From positions 7,595,814-7,659,813 of the forward strand of contig CM076671.1 in the NCBI GenBank assembly GCA_038496675.1: a stretch of 64,000 nucleotides of DNA. The letters run 5' to 3'. Every line of letters starts with the position of its first letter. The stretch's first letter is position 1. The notes under the pieces were generated by a model that did no database searches, was not told the DNA's origin, and saw nothing but the letters and a program-made list of their open reading frames with translations. This DNA is from Rachycentron canadum. Taxonomy: Eukaryota; Chordata; Actinopteri; Carangiformes; Rachycentridae. Made by a program: the position numbers and the translations under genes. Positions 49,519-62,115 of this stretch are shown in pieces.

Positions 49519-49665
49519 AGGGGGAAGAAACACACAACGAGGAGCTGGAGAGGCCCGCGATGCATGATTGCATTTTTCCATCCTATTTCACTCTCTCACT
49601 CCTCCTCATGCCCAGATCGCTCCCTGTGCTCCGTTTAGAAACCCCTCCAACAACCCCCAAACCTC

Positions 49666-49728
<63 letters not shown>

Positions 49729-49730
49729 AC
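49666..49730. repeat. (CA)n microsatellite with CACT interruptions
   Basis: About 65 bases of CA repeats, interrupted at two places by CTCA. Confidence 0.95.
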
Positions 49731-50383
49731 TGACCCACTGAGCCTTTTTCCAGCCTGAAAGACTTCTACGCAGCAAAAATACATAACAGGATTTTCTCTT
49801 TTTCCTTTATTTCTTTTGAATGTTGAATGTTGGCATTATGGGGGATATTCTGCACTGTCCATCATTTTTCTGTGTTGGATACTGAGGCTACACTTAAAGC
49901 CCCAATCAAAAAAGAAAAAGCTCTGCTAGTGTGACAAGAGACTTTCCTGTTAACATTGCTTTCACTGTGAATTGAATGAAAGCTTTACGTCCACTGAGGC
50001 CACAAGTGAGCCTGGACTTTTTTTGTTCTTTTTGGCATGCAAACCACCTTTAGGGTCCAGGAGTACTTTTTCTTTATCGTCCTCAGCCGGCCAAGTCAGT
50101 GCTGCCAAAATAAAAGCCTCCTCAACCTGCCCATGGCCATCGTAAAAAAAAAAAAAAAAAAAAGTAGTAGCAGGCCAAAGCCACAGTCTCTCCTCATGTC
50201 TTAGCCATCCGCTGTCGTCATTGTAAAAGTAAGTAAAAGACCACACAGGTGGTTTTGCATGTGCTAGCCCATTAGCATGCAATCCCAAACACAGCATCAT
50301 CTTTTTCATGATGTCCCTCATGGATTTCCATTCATTTTAATGTGATATAAACAAGTTTTACCATGCAGAAACAGAGCTGGGCA

Positions 50384-50637
50384 TTCACACATCAGCCATA
50401 ACATTATGACCACCTGCCTAATATTGTCTAGGTGCCCCTTTTGCCACCCAAACAGCACTGACCCTTCGAGGTCTTGACTCCTCTAGACCCCTGAAGGTGA
50501 GTTGTGGTACCAAGACACCAAGAAGTTGCGAGGTGAGGCCTCCATGGATCAGACTTGCTTGTCCAGCACATCCCACAGATGATCAATGTTATTCTCTTTG
50601 CCTGTCAGTGGTCATAATGTTATGGCTGATCGTTGTA
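50384..50637. mobile_element. Short Tc1/mariner-like element with terminal inverted repeats
   Basis: The left end reads ATCAGCCATAACATTATGAC and the right end GTCATAATGTTATGGCTGAT, its exact reverse complement. The interior (GAGGCCTCCATGGATCAGAC, TCCAGCACATCCCACAGATG) resembles an abundant fish Tc1-type family, but about 250 bases is far too short for a transposase. This is a non-autonomous, internally deleted copy. Confidence 0.85.
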
Positions 50638-51432
50638 TTTGCATAGCACTTTTCAATACAAGTAACAAGTTGCTTCACATGAGTGGAATATAAAACAGAC
50701 AAACAAATCAAAGTGAAATGTACATGAAATTAAAGCGACATCACAGAAACTGAGTCTGAGCTCAGAAGATAGATTTGAGCAGTTGATTGCATTTAGTTCT
50801 TGAAACAGACAAACTGCTGTCTCCTGACAGTCCCAAACCGCAATGCGTCACATATTACTGATACACAAATTAAAGCCGTGCGACAATACACCAGGCACCT
50901 GGCAGGGATGACGCAAAGCGATAATGATTCATAAGTGTTTAAATGTGGACTCTTTTACAGAGCATCTGTTGTCGGGGATTGTGAAAGGCTGAACAAGAAA
51001 GCGAGAGTGGACACATGTTTGGGTTTTTGCTTATGTTGCTGCACCACATTACATTGCACAAAAAGAAAGAGATGCACTCCTCCCAGCTGCAAAACACTAC
51101 AACTAATTATGGATGGCGGCGAGACGCCTCGTGGAATCTTAAGCATCACCTTCGGAAAATGATTTTGCTTTCGCTATGTGAAGTTTAATTGGCGGTGGCA
51201 TCCAGAGCTGTGTTGGCTTTTAATCAGCAACTCGCAAATGGTATAGTTTCCACTGTCTTCTTCTGTGGTCAGTGAATAAAGCAGGTGTCAGTAGTTTCCT
51301 GTTTTTTCTCTGTGCACTAGGCTTACAGCAGCTCAGCAGTCTGCTGGCTCATATTACTTTATGCTAATATCCCCCAGCTGCAACCTGCACCACCCTCCTG
51401 CCTCCCTGCCTTGCTTTCTCTGTCTCTCTCTG

Positions 51433-51456
51433 ACACACACACACACACACACACAC
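51433..51456. repeat. (CA)n microsatellite
   Basis: A CA tract of about 12 units. Confidence 0.95.
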
Positions 51457-51611
51457 CCCGAAAGCACACTCACACAAGCCCCCGGGACAGTCACGGGAGG
51501 GCCGTGAAAAGGAAGCCGAGATGATTAATTAACTCTGCCCTCATTTTGATACCGCCTTATTGGCTTCCAACAGCCGAAATTCAGCTTCAGAGCTTTGCAT
51601 AGATTATCCTC

Positions 51612-51656
51612 CCACCACCACCACCGCCGCCACCGCCACCGCCGCCACCGCCGCCA
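51612..51656. repeat. (CCACCG)n imperfect repeat
   Basis: About 45 bases of CCA/CCG triplets in irregular order. They give the His/Arg-rich stretch in a spurious open frame. Confidence 0.9.
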
Positions 51657-52516
51657 CAACAACTGCTACCACCCAAAACAGGCACACAAACACACTTCTG
51701 AAATATTGAGGTCATGTTGTTACTCATGCTATGGTGAATGTGCAACCTTGGTTTCTGGGCAGGTTGTTGTTGCTCAGCAGTGTCACATTTGTTGAATCCT
51801 GGTTTGGCACTAATGAGAAAGAAGCTGCTCTCAAAGGAAACTGGTTACACACACCACTGACAGACAGAGACACATATAATGACTAAGAATGGCTGTAATT
51901 ACTTTCATTGTTGAGGTGGATCTGGATTTAATGACGTGCAGATGAGCGACCTGGTTTGCGTGTCTCAGTACGCGTCACTTTCCAACACTTACACACAAAC
52001 CTACGGCAAATCTGTCAAAAGGCGGCTGTCTCTCAGATGAGTTTGGACACGTTTATATGACGAAGTGATAATCTGACCTTTTCTAGAAAATCAGATGATG
52101 CCTAATTTGTTTAGCGGAGGAGCTTTGGTGAGGTGAGTGAAATCCTCCTCATCCTGCCTCAAGATTTTACTCTAAAAAAAAAAAAAAAAAAATTTATTCC
52201 TCAACTTTTTTTCCATTTGTTCTACACAGGAAAAGTCAATAATTTGAATCTAAAGTACAATTTTGCCACATTTTTATGATTAAAACTTGTGAAGAATCTT
52301 AGTGGAAATTCACTATAATTATTATTAATTCTTACATAGCACACATTTTAAGATACAGTACAATCCCAAAAATCACGTGTGCCTGCTTATCTCTAGCAAA
52401 TGTGGACTCAAACAAACTGCCACTGCTTGTTCATGTGAAAGCAAATATGTATGTTTAACAGGCCGGCCTCATGTGGTCATCTCAGACGTGTGCAGTTGTG
52501 TTTGCATTGTCATTAA

Positions 52517-52540
52517 TGTGTGTGTGTGTGTGTGTGTGTG
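52517..52540. repeat. (TG)n microsatellite
   Basis: A TG tract of 12 units inside a 194-codon open frame (52471-53055), where it encodes a Cys/Val run. It argues against the frame being a gene. Confidence 0.95.
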
Positions 52541-53929
52541 GCTTTGAACACAGGTGCTCCAGCTGGTTGTGTCCCCGCAGTGGCCCGGCCCTGACCGGCC
52601 GTCCTCTGTGCCCCCTGTGCTCTTCTATTGACGTCTCTGAGTACAGACAGCTCCACAGCTTTAAAGAGACAGACAATACAGCAGCGCTCCTGTATATTGT
52701 CTATACACTGGGGAAAAGCCTGCAGCACAGGCGTCTTTCTCCTGTTTGCTATCTGTGTGTTGTTCCAGATTGTGCACGCATCAGGAGCCACTGTGTGCGT
52801 ACTTCATCATCTTCTCCCTCCCAAACAAAAGATCACCTGCCTGGCTGTGTGGTGTGTCACAGGGTGAGAGCCCTGAGGGAAAGGCTGTGGCCTCATGTGG
52901 AAGTCTGTAACTACTGTGTCATGTTGGGCTCCTATTATCTTTTCCAGAATGCACTATTTGAGCAATTTTACCCACTTGATGCGAGTTGTGGCAGATTAGC
53001 CCATTTCCACGAGCGTTTGAACTTGTGTTTAGCACGTCTGCAGTATGTTTTGTAGGGCGTTGTCCTGTCCTGATAACAGGAGCCTTTCTTGTCTGCGTTG
53101 CTCATCGTGAGAAAATGGTTATAATTCTGTCTGACATGTTTTAAAGAAAATGGCTAGTGGTTATTTTCATAGCACGAGCCATGTTGCTCCACAATATCCT
53201 GCACTGGAACCCGCTCGTATGCAAACACAGCAACTAGAGCGGATGCAGCAAAAGCGGAGAGGTCTGCCTTGCCTCAAACAGCTGCAGTGCGTCGCATTAT
53301 AATAAGGTGTTGTTTGCAGGCAACCTGATTTCGTCTGACGTGGCTAATGCTCTCTGTCAGAAGCATTTGCGGCTGATGCTAGCCTTGTCTCCGTCCTGCG
53401 AAAAGTCAGCAAGAAGGGAAGGGAGAGCTGAGCGACGCCCAGCTCGCCACATCTGCCTGCTGGCTCCACTCTAACCTCCTCGCCTCGCAGTCAGGAGGCA
53501 GTGACCTTCATGCCACTCCCAGGATTTGAGGAGTCTGAAGCTGTCAGGGCCGATAGGTAGCCTGTGATGATATCTTCTCCTGCTGGTAATACAATATATA
53601 CCACAGGGTTATGTCGTCACAGCGCAGGTTATAAATCTAACCTGCTTCAATTTGCAATCCCACATGGCATTCAATTGTGTTATCGCAGGGCTTTAAACAC
53701 AGCCACTGCCGTCACATTATCTCAAATGCCAAGTATCAATATGGGATGCAAAGCAGAGCCATTACTATGATTAGAAGGAAATTCATGCAGGAGCTGTTTG
53801 ATGGTGCATCATTAGAAATAGCCAGTGGCTGGAAGATTGGACTTTTCTGAGAATCCCATTATACGCTGCAAGAAGGATCCTTTTTTTTTTTTTTACCTTC
53901 GACAAAATTTCCTCAGATCTATCCAGCTA

Positions 53930-54600
53930 TCTATATGAATTAACATATATATTATGACATATATTAAACTTTGTACATAAGTTCATTAACATATATTTAA
54001 ATTCTATATACTTATGGATTGTAGCCTGTTGGTGATCAGGTATTGGAACCCTTACCCAGCATGCTCTGAGGCAATGTGTTTAGGGACATTGGTAAATTGT
54101 GCTCTAAATGTTATCTGTGCATGGTGACTAGTCTTCCCTATATCCCTGCAGCATCTCTAGTATCTTATAGTCCCCTGAGAGAAAAAGCACGTTACACTGT
54201 GACTGAAGTGACTTGTGCAGTTAATGACCCCCCTAATAAACTGCACACTTAGTGGCCATGCAGATTAAGGGGCAGAGGGATTTACACAAACCAGAAATGA
54301 TATCTCAGCCTCAATTCTTCCCACAGTAATTGAATATATATTCCTATTCCATGAATTTAAAACATGTCTGGCTTCCCATTCTAGATAAATGGTCTCAGAC
54401 TTTTGTTATCCTCTATATATATCAACATATATTGTCAGCAATTGGGATTTGGGAGCATGTATATAGCATATGTCTATAACATAGACATAAGCATATGTAT
54501 TTGTATGGACTAGATATGTATTTCAATAACTAATATGTTTCATATATAATTTATATACATGTATATACATTTTTATTGTATATGAACATGTATTTCACAT
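53930..54600. repeat. ATAT-rich degenerate region
   Basis: Many ACATATAT, GTATATA and ATTTATATA words lie in two clusters (53935-54012 and 54412-54600) around a less biased core. It looks like decayed AT-dinucleotide repeats. Confidence 0.55.
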
Positions 54601-57445
54601 AAGGAAATCCAACATTTTCATCTGGGTATCTTGAGTGAAGTGAAACTTAAGCCCTCTTGCTTGTTTGTGGGACTGAATGTACATTTTTTACAGCACTTTT
54701 CCAACCTTTAATATCACTCATTGATTCTTGAGATGAGGTAATTGGGATGCGAGGCCCTTCGTCATTAAAAGACAGGCTATTCGAAAGATCCATGAAAAGA
54801 ATCAATATCATCTGCATGTAGTAACATTTGTCTGTGCGAGTTGTCCGGCCAGCCGGAGCCATTCACATTATTGAGTCTCAGTCACTCTGCAGGGATAATA
54901 TGATCTGTATGCCTTTCATGAGTCCATAACTCAACTTTATGGTGATGCGTTTGTGGCGCTCAATGATTTTCCGGGATCCTCTCTCTGCAGCCAGACATCA
55001 GAGTGGTGATTGGGGTTTTATGAGGCGGACTGAGCCTCAGGTGAGAAGGATTGAATGAAGGATGCTTTGCAGAGGACCGTTTGACCCTAAGGGCTGATTG
55101 TCTGCGGTGTCAGTGGTCAGTGCCTTTGTGTGTGGTCACGGTGGTCACTGAGGGGCTATTGAGCCGGGAGCCGTCATCCATCTGGCACAACAGCTGGAGG
55201 AGTCAATAGATTTCCACACATGAAATTATGCAGAGCAAACAAAATTCCTGCAATTATTTCATTATATTTGTTTATTTGTCACTTTGCAGGAAATAGCTCA
55301 ACAAAGCAGCCTTTATTTCTAGCTTATGTGCTCTTTGTTTTTGTGTTGTATTGTTTTATATTGCATATGTACTCTTTGTATTTGAAATGCACTATATCCC
55401 TTCCTTTCCAGCTCATTCCCATACAAACAAGCGTTGTTTTGGAGGAATTTCCAGGTTGGATTTTCTGTCTTTCCCGCCCTTCCTCTGTCTCCCGCCTGCC
55501 TCAGCCGGAGCATTGAGTCGAACCAGCTGAATTAGTGCATTATCAAGCCTTTCTCCCCTGTCCCACCTCCCCTCCCCTGGCTCGACTCCAGCACACCGGG
55601 AACCTGGAAAGCATCTGAACGCTCTCAGGATACATTTCACTGTAAATGGACCTCTTATGTGCAGCGAGTACTCAGAGAGGATGCTGAAATGAGGTGATGG
55701 TGAAAGCTCCTCATTTTCTGATCAGGCTCAGATGGATCTAGTACCTTTCAGGCCTCAGTGCTCTGACAGGCATCAACCGCAGACACAACAACAGATATAC
55801 TCATTACTTTCTTGCTCTGATCATTACTCATGTCTGCACAGCAAACATGAGCACTTTATCCAATTGTTTTTAAAATCTCTGCAAAAGACAAATTGTAAAA
55901 GCGCGCTAGCTGTTGCTCAGCCTAATTGTCACACTAGATGTTTTCCTAACCAGTGTTTGGTCTGTAGTTTCAAGTCTTCATCAATTCAAAAAACATTTAT
56001 AATTTCCTCCTATAAAATGCAAAACAACTCAAATGTAGGTTAACTGAAATTCTATGTTCTTTCCATATGTTTTTTTTTATTTCTACAAGAGGCGGTCAAT
56101 GGAGCGCTCATATTTATTCTCATACCAGTTCACCTCCATTAATAATACAACCAGCATGGTCAGCCCAACTTCTGACCTACAAGGGGAACAATGCAGAACG
56201 TTCTAGCATGTCCTGTACAATGCATCGGCAAACAGCTCATGCTGAAGGCAATGCTTTCAGGGACAGAGGGCATCTGATGGGTGAGCTATTGTAAGCCCCT
56301 AGAATGGAGCCGCTGCCTCACTTCAATCAGCCTTTTTGAGGCCTCTGGTTGAGAAATGGCTTCCAGAGGGTTCAGAGAATGCCGGCGCATTGGCTAAAAG
56401 GGGGGCTGCCCCAGATAAAGAGGGTTAGCTGAATAAACAAATAATAATGATAGAACAGTGTTGTTATTGTAAGAGCAAATAGCTGGGCTAAGCAAAGGAA
56501 ATTCAGGTCCTTGCCCTGCAACATTTTCCCACAGTAGCGGAACTATCACATTCTGATCCGAATATATCTCAAAGAGTTCAAGTGTTGAAACGTTTCAGGA
56601 TATGAAGCAAATAAATAATATCTGAATTCAGGTTCCTGTTTGGAAGGTCAGTTATGATAGTGATGGATTTCATTTATTTATCAGATAGACCTTTGACTTT
56701 TTGGTGGTTGGGTGGGTGGGTGGGGGGGGGGGTTCAAAAGTCCTTTAGCACAGAGAGAGCCAATGTGTTTAAATCCCAGGACAAGAGAGTATTCAAGTCC
56801 ACTGATGTCACCCCGTCTGAGAAGCTTAATGAGAAACAGAGCTGATGTCAGATTCTTCCCCAGCTCCCATCTGGAAGAAATAAAACAAATAATGCTGCTA
56901 AAAATAAGTCCACTTGAGATGATAACGAGGATTTAGTGCCATTAACTGTGTAAATACAGTGTGTGGTTGGCCCCAGATTCATATTGGAATTCCTCCCCAA
57001 CCTGGATGAGCCCTGACTGTAAAAAGGCCCCCCCTGAAATTGGCTGCGGTAATGCCTTTCAAAAGCTGATGATGGTGGATTTAAATATTTTATGCTGCTG
57101 AATTATCGGACTCGCAGTCCTCTTTCAGATCACTTGACAGAGTGTGGTGAGCTGCTGCACTGAGAGGTCTTTGTTCACATTAACCTATGAAATCGATGCA
57201 GGCACAGTCGCGTGTAGATGATCTCTTCAAGCCTGAATCACTGCCCCTGACATGGAAACCGAAACATAAGAGCAAGAAAACTTTCTGTAAGCACCTCTCC
57301 CATGCAGATTGCAAAGTTAGCTTGCAAGGAATATGATTCCCTCTTTCCAGTTTTGCATCTGAACTCGTGTTTAATGTAGTTTCTTGAATGCTGATTTGTC
57401 AAAAATGTAACAAAAGCTGCACTGGGCAACTTTTGGCAGCACAGT

Positions 57446-57751
57446 AAAAGCCCTTTTCCACTGGTCAAAAACCCTGCTTAGACCTGCTAACATTGGGCTT
57501 TTGTCTGCAATGGAAAAAACGGGTCAAATGACTCAGCAGAGGCAGGTATTTCGGCATCGGCATTGATGTAAACATACTCAGTTCAACCTGCTAATTTTCC
57601 TGCCCTGACATCTTTAAGAGTGTAGACACAGACCTGTCCTCAGTCCGAACAGAAAGCTAAAATTTTCCGGCAGTGAACAAGGGGTCAATTGGCTTTTATT
57701 AGCAGGTTCACCCATGTTTGAAAGAACTGCTAATTTTGGTGGGAAAAGGGT
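57446..57751. mobile_element. Possible short inverted-repeat element
   Basis: CCCTTTTCCACTGG near 57450 and GGTGGGAAAAGGG near 57739 are imperfect inverted repeats about 300 bases apart. GGCTTTTATTAGCAGGTTCA and TGCTAATTTT words lie inside. The evidence is limited to the ends. Confidence 0.3.
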
Positions 57752-60327
57752 TGGAATTGCTGCGGTGTAAATGGCACATTTGTTCTGTTTACAGGCCTGT
57801 AGAGCAGGGGCAGCGACAAAATTGTGCTAAACCATTTGGTTCAGTTGCACCTTTAAAACTGCACTTATGTTGTCAACGGCTCAAATGACTGTGTAATGTG
57901 AAAGGAGGATAAAGTGGGGGAAGCTCCACAGATGTATCACTCTACTCTGCAGCTAAAGAGTGCATTTTATCTTCTTTCAGCATTGGTTTGGTAAGGAGAC
58001 GCTCATCAAGGAACTGTGGGATAGAGGCAGAAATGAATTAATTAGTTCATTTAAACCAAACGTATGAGGGTAATGAAGATATGTCTTTGTTACAGTGCCT
58101 TTGATCGTCAAACGTTTACTGTGTCTTCTCTGTTAGAAGTAGGTGAACATGCATCTAACATGTATTATTTAACAAGGCAGGTTCACCGAGGACATTCTTA
58201 TTTACAGCAATGGCTTGGGGCTGGGGGTTACCTAGATTTACACCACCCACACCAGGACAACTGCGGTCTACATTGGCTGACTTGTGTTGGTCAGGGGCAC
58301 ATATCTGTTGAGGGAAATGTGTGCATTACTCATCCACCCCCCCCATGCACATTTTTTTGTAGCTAGCTGTCAAATGCAAACAGGCAACCTTTTGGCCACA
58401 AGTCTGTTTTGTTAACCTGGAGGCTGCTGCCACCCCCACAGTCTCTGCAAAGATGCGCCGAGCAAAAACACGGTGATCATCCCCACAGAAATAATTCATG
58501 ACCACAGGAATAAGTCCTGCAGTAGAGGTCAAAAGTCACCACAACCCATCTCTTTTCGCATTTCTCATTATTATACCCCCCCCCCCCTTCAAAAAAAGAA
58601 ATCACCCCACTGTATCTCGATCCGCTCTCCATCACTGTCAGGTTAGATAGGAAACGTGGATCTGATAAGCTTGAGTGACACAGGTGGGCTTGGGGTTGAC
58701 AGGAGCGCAAACAAAACAGCGTCCTCTTGTCACATTAACATTTTGTCGGTTATGCTTCCTTGCATGCCTGCAGGGGCAATCTCCGTTCCCTATGCTGAGG
58801 CAGAAAGACAGACAGAAGAGAATATCAGAAGCTGACACTGATGCTCTCTCGAGCAGGAATGCAGCGCTTTGCCCGCTCACTTGCCTCGACATCTGCCCGG
58901 CACCTGGGTCGGTCGACTCAGCGCACAGAAAGGCCCCCATCAATAAATCAGCTGCTGGATTAAACAGAGAAGAAGCTGTGATAAAGCTCAGGCCTGAAGC
59001 TAATGCACGTGAAATGTCCGAGGATCTGACAAAGTGTCTTAGGCAAGAAATATCTCTGTAAAAACACATGCTTGGAGGTCATGAGATTGCTGCTGAAGAG
59101 ACTTTTGTTGTGTTTGTGGTTTCTGATTTGTTACCTGGGATGTTATATCAGCTGAACTTTAGCAGGGGAGGTCATGCCTCTTTAAATTTTTTGTTGTTTT
59201 TACTTTAAATTTGACTCAGTCTCATCAGTTAGGGTCATAAAACAAGCTGGCTGTGGGTCGTCTCAGGTATCTTTTAATGTGTTTTGGTAAGAACATAAAT
59301 TTCTGCTCCATTCTGGGCACGTAGAAAGCACCATTGACAAGTCAAAGCTACTAAAGCATAGTGCAAAGTTAGCAGAGCCAACATGATGACACAAAGAAGT
59401 GTAATGAGAAGTTAAAGTGTAATGAGGAAAGGTGAGAAATGCTGGATGGCCGAGCTGTAAAGTGCAGAACATGCTGAATAGATCCTCTTGAGGGCTTTAG
59501 CTCAATCCGTAATGAGCCTAATTTCCCGTGAAGGAACACTGCTGGAGTCACTGCTACTTGATCAACCCTCTCGCCATTCACGCAAACGCTCGCGCTCCGT
59601 CGTGGCTCGGTTAGGTGTGGCGCCTGTCTGTCAAAGCCTGCATAAACAGAAGCCCAACTTCCCCTTGTGAACCAGCTAACATCTGTTTAGCATCAGCTCC
59701 CTCTGCTCTGATCTGCCTGTCACTTTTCCAAAGAGTTTCCCTCACTCTCTCCTGCTCTTTGTCTCTTTTCAAAGTGCTTTGGATTACATCACTGGCCACT
59801 GACACTTTGTCACAGATATTGCTGATGTGTTAAGCATGATTAAAAATAGTATGGACACGGTCCTTGTTGGTGGCCAAAAGGAGATGTTGGGCAGTGATGC
59901 TGGATGGGAAAACCAAGATCTGGAAGTTGGGAAGGAGTCTTAGAAACGGGTGTAACAATTCATCGGCCTAAAATTTGATCTAAAATTGATTTGCAAGGTA
60001 AATAATCCATTTTATCAATGCTAAGAAAAACTTTATATGGATGTATTTTTTGGCACTTTTAATAGGAAAGAAATGTTGTCATTACTCTGATTCACTCTCC
60101 CTATGTGTGTATCATGAAAACATATCTTTACAACCCAACTTAGAAATGATGACATTTCTTTCCTGGGCGTCGTTGACAGCTCTGCGAACATAGAAGGCTA
60201 ATCTGACTTTTCTTCAGCAGCCGTTGGGACAGCTGACATTTGTTTTGGACAGTGAGAAGCCCACAGCAGTTGATGCTCCCTGTGGATCCTGCACAAAACC
60301 AGAAAATGCATGTCAGTTCAGCGTGCT

Positions 60328-60660
60328 CTCTCATTATTTGGGAGTAAAAGTCGTTAATTTTGAGCATTTTGTCTCTGAATATCCATGCCGCTCCATAGAA
60401 ATGAATTAGCTCAAATTGTGAAAATGACAAAAAGGACAGATGACCAAAATGTCACTTAATTTAGCCTTTTCTGTTTCCTGCCTCTGGACGTCCTCAGTGG
60501 TGGCTCTAGAAAAATGCTCTTTCTCATTATTAGGAGAAAAAGTTCTTTACTTTGTAATCGCATTTCTTTTTTTGTCTTGTCTCTGGGCATCCTGTTGTGG
60601 TTTTATAGAAATTATTTGACGTTCCTTTTCATTATCATGGGACATTTGAATGTTGGTGCC
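60328..60660. repeat. Degenerate local triplication, about 130-bp unit
   Basis: Three segments repeat the order CTCTGG(N)CATCC, then CTATAGAAAT, then CTCATTATT(N)GGAGNAAAAG. They lie near 60328-60410, 60480-60545 and 60578-60650, with many substitutions. It appears to be an old tandem duplication of unique sequence. Confidence 0.5.
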
Positions 60661-61984
60661 CAGGGGAACAGTGAGTTTTTGCTGCATTTCGTCTTCTGTT
60701 TCTCTCTCACTGTAGCGATACTAAGGGCAATAAAATAGTGGATGTGTTGGTTGGTTGATTTCACCTCAGATAGTCATAGTCCTGCTTCTGCAAACATTTA
60801 TGGACATGGCAGAATTATTAATTTGACTTGATTTGAAAGAAATAAGGAAGACATTTTCACTTGTGTCACAGCCAGGCCTTTCTTTACTGAAGACTACATT
60901 GCATCCACTAGATATTCCTTTATTTAGGAAGCAGTCAACATCAGAAAAGTTGAATTTTCCTTGTTAGCTGCAGCTTATACAGAGGAAGTTTTTGGCACTT
61001 GCCGGGGAGCCGTGAACGCAACTGGCTCGAGTGCAGTCCTCCCGGTGGTGCTTTGGTTAAGATCTGTGGGAATTCAATATCACAAAAGTCCACTAGAACT
61101 GAACAGCAGCATGTGTGTGATTGATGTAATTGTAGTAACAAATGTAAGGAAATTCTCTAAACTGCTACTTATAATGTAACATAAGGTGTAATATTGTCAC
61201 CTGCTACTACTGTGATCTCGTTTATCCTCTTTGTTTTTTTACTGTCTGTCTTCACCAGCTGACATTTTCTTTTTTTTGTAGTCTTCCCTCTCCCTTTTTC
61301 TTTTGTCTCTCTAACCTCTCTGATCATTTCTGCCTCTCACTGCCGCCCTGTCTCTCTGACAGTGGCCCCTCTATTTTCCCCTCTGCTCCTCTGGGTTGCC
61401 AGGTCCAGGTTTCCTTTTCATTTCTGTCATCGCCAGCCCCCCTCCCTCTCCAAGTACACCTGGCTGAATATTGGCCCCTAGATGATAATAAAACCCCGCA
61501 ACCTCCAGGCTTGTTAAACCAGGGCACAGGCGCACTGCAGTCTTCTACCCCCTGTGCGCTAACTGTTTCCTAGATTCCCATCCTGTCTGGAAACACTGAT
61601 ACCAGCATGGACACAGTGTCTATTTGTTATTTCTAAAAGCTGCATTCCTCAACCGCTCCTCCCTGATGTGTGTTTTTGGGGATTTAGAACTGAGGCTGGG
61701 AGCAAAAGTGGCAGGAAAATGGATGGAAAATAGAAAAATATTTGTGTGCATGAGAAACAATACGAACATTTTCTCACAAAGCCGTGGTCCTGAAATCCAA
61801 TCTGCCCTTAGTTCTGAGTCAAACAAGCCTTTGAAGCTGTGACAGTTTGGGACTGAGTCTGCGTATTTCAATGGGGTTTTGCATAGATGCAAAACTTCCA
61901 CATATGAGCACATGGTATGTTGCCGTATTGCGAACCCTGAGTATGTTGCATCTGTGTCTGGCATCTGTCCCTCTGTTATGACCT

Positions 61985-62115
61985 AGACTCACTACCCATG
62001 GTCACCTGAAATTAAAGTCACTGCAAGACACAACATTTGTCTTCAGGGACACTTCTGGGTCATTCAGCCCTGTGCTCCCTCTCCACCACTACGTTTTCTT
62101 AAGGAATGTCATCTG
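61985..62115 (+). mobile_element. Partial copy of the repeat at 46835-47262
   Basis: CCATGGTCACCTGAAATTAA, GACACTTCTGGGTC and ATTCAGCCCTGTGCTCCCTC parallel CCATGGTCGCCTGAAACAAG, GCGACTTCTGGGTC and ATTCAGCCTTATTCTCCCTC in the first copy, in the same order and orientation. The 3' tail is not preserved. Confidence 0.55.

Noticed and set aside
49068..49733. 221-codon plus-strand frame
   Set aside because: It is held open by a (GGA)n tract and a (CA)n microsatellite.
52471..53055. 194-codon Cys-rich plus-strand frame
   Set aside because: It contains a (TG)n microsatellite encoding Cys-Val repeats, has no family match and no secretory or zinc-finger spacing I could defend.
54991..55040. 50-base exon-like segment with GT-AG borders
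   Set aside because: It is too short to distinguish from chance, and no partner exon with matching phase was found.
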